In this document: piece after piece, positions 61,759 to 64,000 of the stretch
How the letters are laid out: each line of letters starts with the position of its first letter
Position numbering within the stretch: position 1 is the stretch's first letter
Source: Linepithema humile
Taxonomy: Eukaryota > Arthropoda > Insecta > Hymenoptera > Formicidae
Direction of reading: 5' to 3'
DNA length: 64,000 bases
NCBI RefSeq assembly: GCF_040581485.1
Contig: NC_090133.1
Span: 22,036,139 to 22,100,138 of the forward strand
Program-made: the position numbers and the translations under genes
The notes under the pieces: model-generated
The model's input: only the letters and a program-made list of their open reading frames with translations
Told to the model about the DNA's origin: nothing
Database searches by the model: none

Positions 61759-64000
61759 GGAGGAAAAAATGATAAATGGAGACGCTCGGTTGGAGGAACT
61801 GGATCAGCCGGGATGAAAGGACGAGTTTTGCTGAAAATTTCGTCGGGGAAGATTGCAGCGTTCGCTGTCTCATTCGTGTGCGACGAAGTAAAATACAGTT
61901 GTTCTTAAATCAGTCGTTTTTTTTTTGTTTTTTTTGGACAAAGAATTGCACAGGAAAACAACGACTTTCTCGTGGTGCGTGCCGGCGCATTCCGCGAGCA
62001 CGAAAGTCTCTCGGCGGGTGAAGAGGGTCGGAGTAATATCATCCGATACGTGTGTTCTCGTGTTTCCCCACGTCGGCGCATTGTTCTCGCCCTTCTGCCG
62101 CGGCATTGTGACGAAGGGCATGCCTCACGGCACCGGGCCGGGCAGGGGTTGCAGCCGATGCAGAGTGCATATGCGCTGATAGCCCCGTAATGCCATCTCT
62201 AATTCCGCGCGCGAGAGCTGATTCGATTTCGGCATTAAGATAAAACGACTCTCTTTGGCCTTCCTCTCCCTTCCCCGCCCTTCTCTGTTTCTCTCGCGAG
62301 AGAGAAATGAGCGCTCCTCGAAATAACGTCGGGGGAATCGAAACGCGATAGCAATAACTACAATAACAATGTTACCGCTCTTAACCCCTTCGAGACCGGC
62401 GTGCTATTACGCGATGCGTACGCTTCAGTGAGAAGCTCCAATCGATCGAATGCTTTAAGAAACGATAATAAATTTAGGGGGAGGCAAATTTACGACAAAA
62501 GAGTTATAGCGTCCCGTGATATTGTCATAAATTATGCATTAGACATATAAAAGAGATCGCAAAGTCTCGCTCAAAGGGAAAAGCAGCCGCACTTTAATCA
62601 GCGAACTAACGTATCCGGTGCGTTTCCATCAACAATCTTAATCTTTCTCGAAGTATGCGTGGGCGACGTATTGACGTTCAGCTGGAAATCGACGACAACT
62701 AATAAATTGGCACAGCCAAGTGAATTGACAAGGCGCAAAGAGACTCGAGGACGCTGAATAGAGGTGGCAGAAAGTTTTATACGGATGACTCGCTTGTGCA
62801 ACGGATGATGGCGATGATTATTTGTAATCTAGGCTGACGAATCGCCCCGCTAATCTCTCGCGATTGATTGCCTCGGCAGGGTGCGAAACTCGTTCTCACG
62901 AGCGAAGCTTCTCACTTAAAACAATTAGCTTACGCCCGACTTTTTTTTTTTTTTTATGAGATGGCACGTATTTTTTGTAGTTTCGTGGCATTTTAAAATA
63001 TTACTGTCGGTTGCGTTTTTAATAGCTTTTAGAATTTTTATTTTTTAATCAATTTATCAAATTTCTTGCCTTTTATAAAATTGTATGTTTTTAGTATTCG
63101 TTTCCTTTCGGAAATTACAAATATGCTGTTATTGCAAAATCAATTACAGCACGGTTAGCAACACTAACAGCGCGTGTAAACATATGCATGCGGGCAAACA
63201 CGATTTTTATGCGTACTCGAACGCGCTCGACGAAACACGTGGCGACCGACATGATGTTCTCGACCACACAGCCGTCAATTTGGTCCGCCAGTGGATGAAA
63301 TCGGCTATAATTACCGGTAATGTCTTCCCTGAAATTCTATACTGCGAGCATCATACACGCGCGAGTAAATTTTGACATTGCATTAACCGGTTTGAAAATG
63401 ATTCAGTGATTTTTGTTTTGTTTTTATCCGACATAGCGCATGCGAATTATGTGGCAAGTCGACACTTTACGTTCGCGATTCCTCTTTTCGTTTGCTGAGA
63501 AACGCGCGTTTAAACAAATTTCCACCTTGATAACGACAGTTAGAGAAACATTCGCGTCCTAATATACGTTATGTTTTACCGGCCATTAATATCGGCTGCC
63601 CGCGTTTAACATGGACATTAAATGCGAGATGCGCAAACATCTCGACGTTTACAGTGCCTTGGGCTGCGCGCGGCTCGGAAATCTGCTTACACGTGTTCGC
63701 GGCCGATGATAGAGGGTTGGGACATCCTTAACAGTAAAAGTCGGGACCACCGGGTTCTTAGACCTCTCGCGGACATTGTTATGGGTTCTGTGGTAGCCCG
63801 GGTGTGTCGGCATGGTTGCGACCGCAGAGGTATCGGAGTGTGGTACGGCACGGGTCAACCGCAAACCGACAACCGTCCACGCGCGCTCTCTCGGTTCTCT
63901 CCGGCTCGCCTCTCATACACAACGGGCGCGCAGCTTGTCCCACGCGTACGCCCGTGCGCGCCCTCACACATACACTTTCGTTCCGCCACGTCGCCGTAAA

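Larger units (their letters stand above)
2855..64000 (+). other. dac: dac first coding intron (presumed, open to the right edge)
   Basis: From the donor to the window edge I found no second dac exon. The expected continuation, SSRPGRPPKR, was not seen among the longer open frames, although a short exon could have been missed. I also found no independent gene. The interval is therefore read as intron, at least 61 kb. Large regulatory introns are common for developmental transcription factors. The 3' acceptor is not visible, so part of the right side could instead belong to another transcript. Confidence 0.6.
58472..64000. other. Non-coding stretch to the window edge
   Basis: No gene is supported. 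It contains a short hairpin (59061-59101), T runs at 59884-59895 and 62941-62955, and the GA/AC and GA microsatellites listed separately. The last frame (63622-63999) runs to the window edge and resembles no family I know. Confidence 0.55.

Noticed and set aside
1..64000. CRISPR arrays, operons, ribosome-binding sites, rRNA genes
   Set aside because: The sequence is from an animal nuclear genome; no regularly spaced repeat array or rRNA-like segment was seen.

Overview
The window is eukaryotic and almost certainly from an insect. A hymenopteran, most likely an ant, is my inference from the mixture of CpG-rich spacer DNA, abundant (GA)n microsatellites and small TA-flanked inverted-repeat elements. 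It contains one protein-coding feature I can defend: the first coding exon of dachshund (dac) at 2073-2854 on the + strand. This exon encodes a low-complexity N-terminus followed by the Ski/Sno/Dac DNA-binding domain, and it ends in a consensus splice donor. No later dac exon was found, so everything from 2855 to the right edge (about 61 kb) is read as the start of a very large first coding intron. That reading is an inference, because the acceptor lies outside the window or was missed.

Layout. 1-2072 is the promoter and 5' UTR region: a GA-rich tract, two GTC-rich tracts, several very short upstream ORFs and one possible small 5' UTR intron. 2073-2854 is dac coding exon 1. From 2855 onward the DNA is non-coding and contains many microsatellites. 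Structures that stand out are a cluster of three TTAATT...ATTAAT motifs (7258-7484), a 136-bp tandem duplication whose two copies differ only at CpG positions and which ends in a long (TG)n run (10234-10560), a 351-bp MITE-like element (23832-24182), a 2.34-kb imperfect palindrome (28798-31139) and a diverged AT-rich tandem duplication of 189-bp period (52425-52776).

How it fits together. dac is a nuclear transcription cofactor of the retinal-determination and limb-patterning networks, and such genes often sit in long regulatory introns. The intron here could hold enhancers and is transcribed whenever dac is. The palindrome would then be present in dac pre-mRNA as a hairpin with arms of more than 1.1 kb, a possible substrate for Dicer-2 or ADAR. 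That is the most unusual object in the window. Other open frames longer than 60 codons were judged to be chance, low-complexity or shadow frames.
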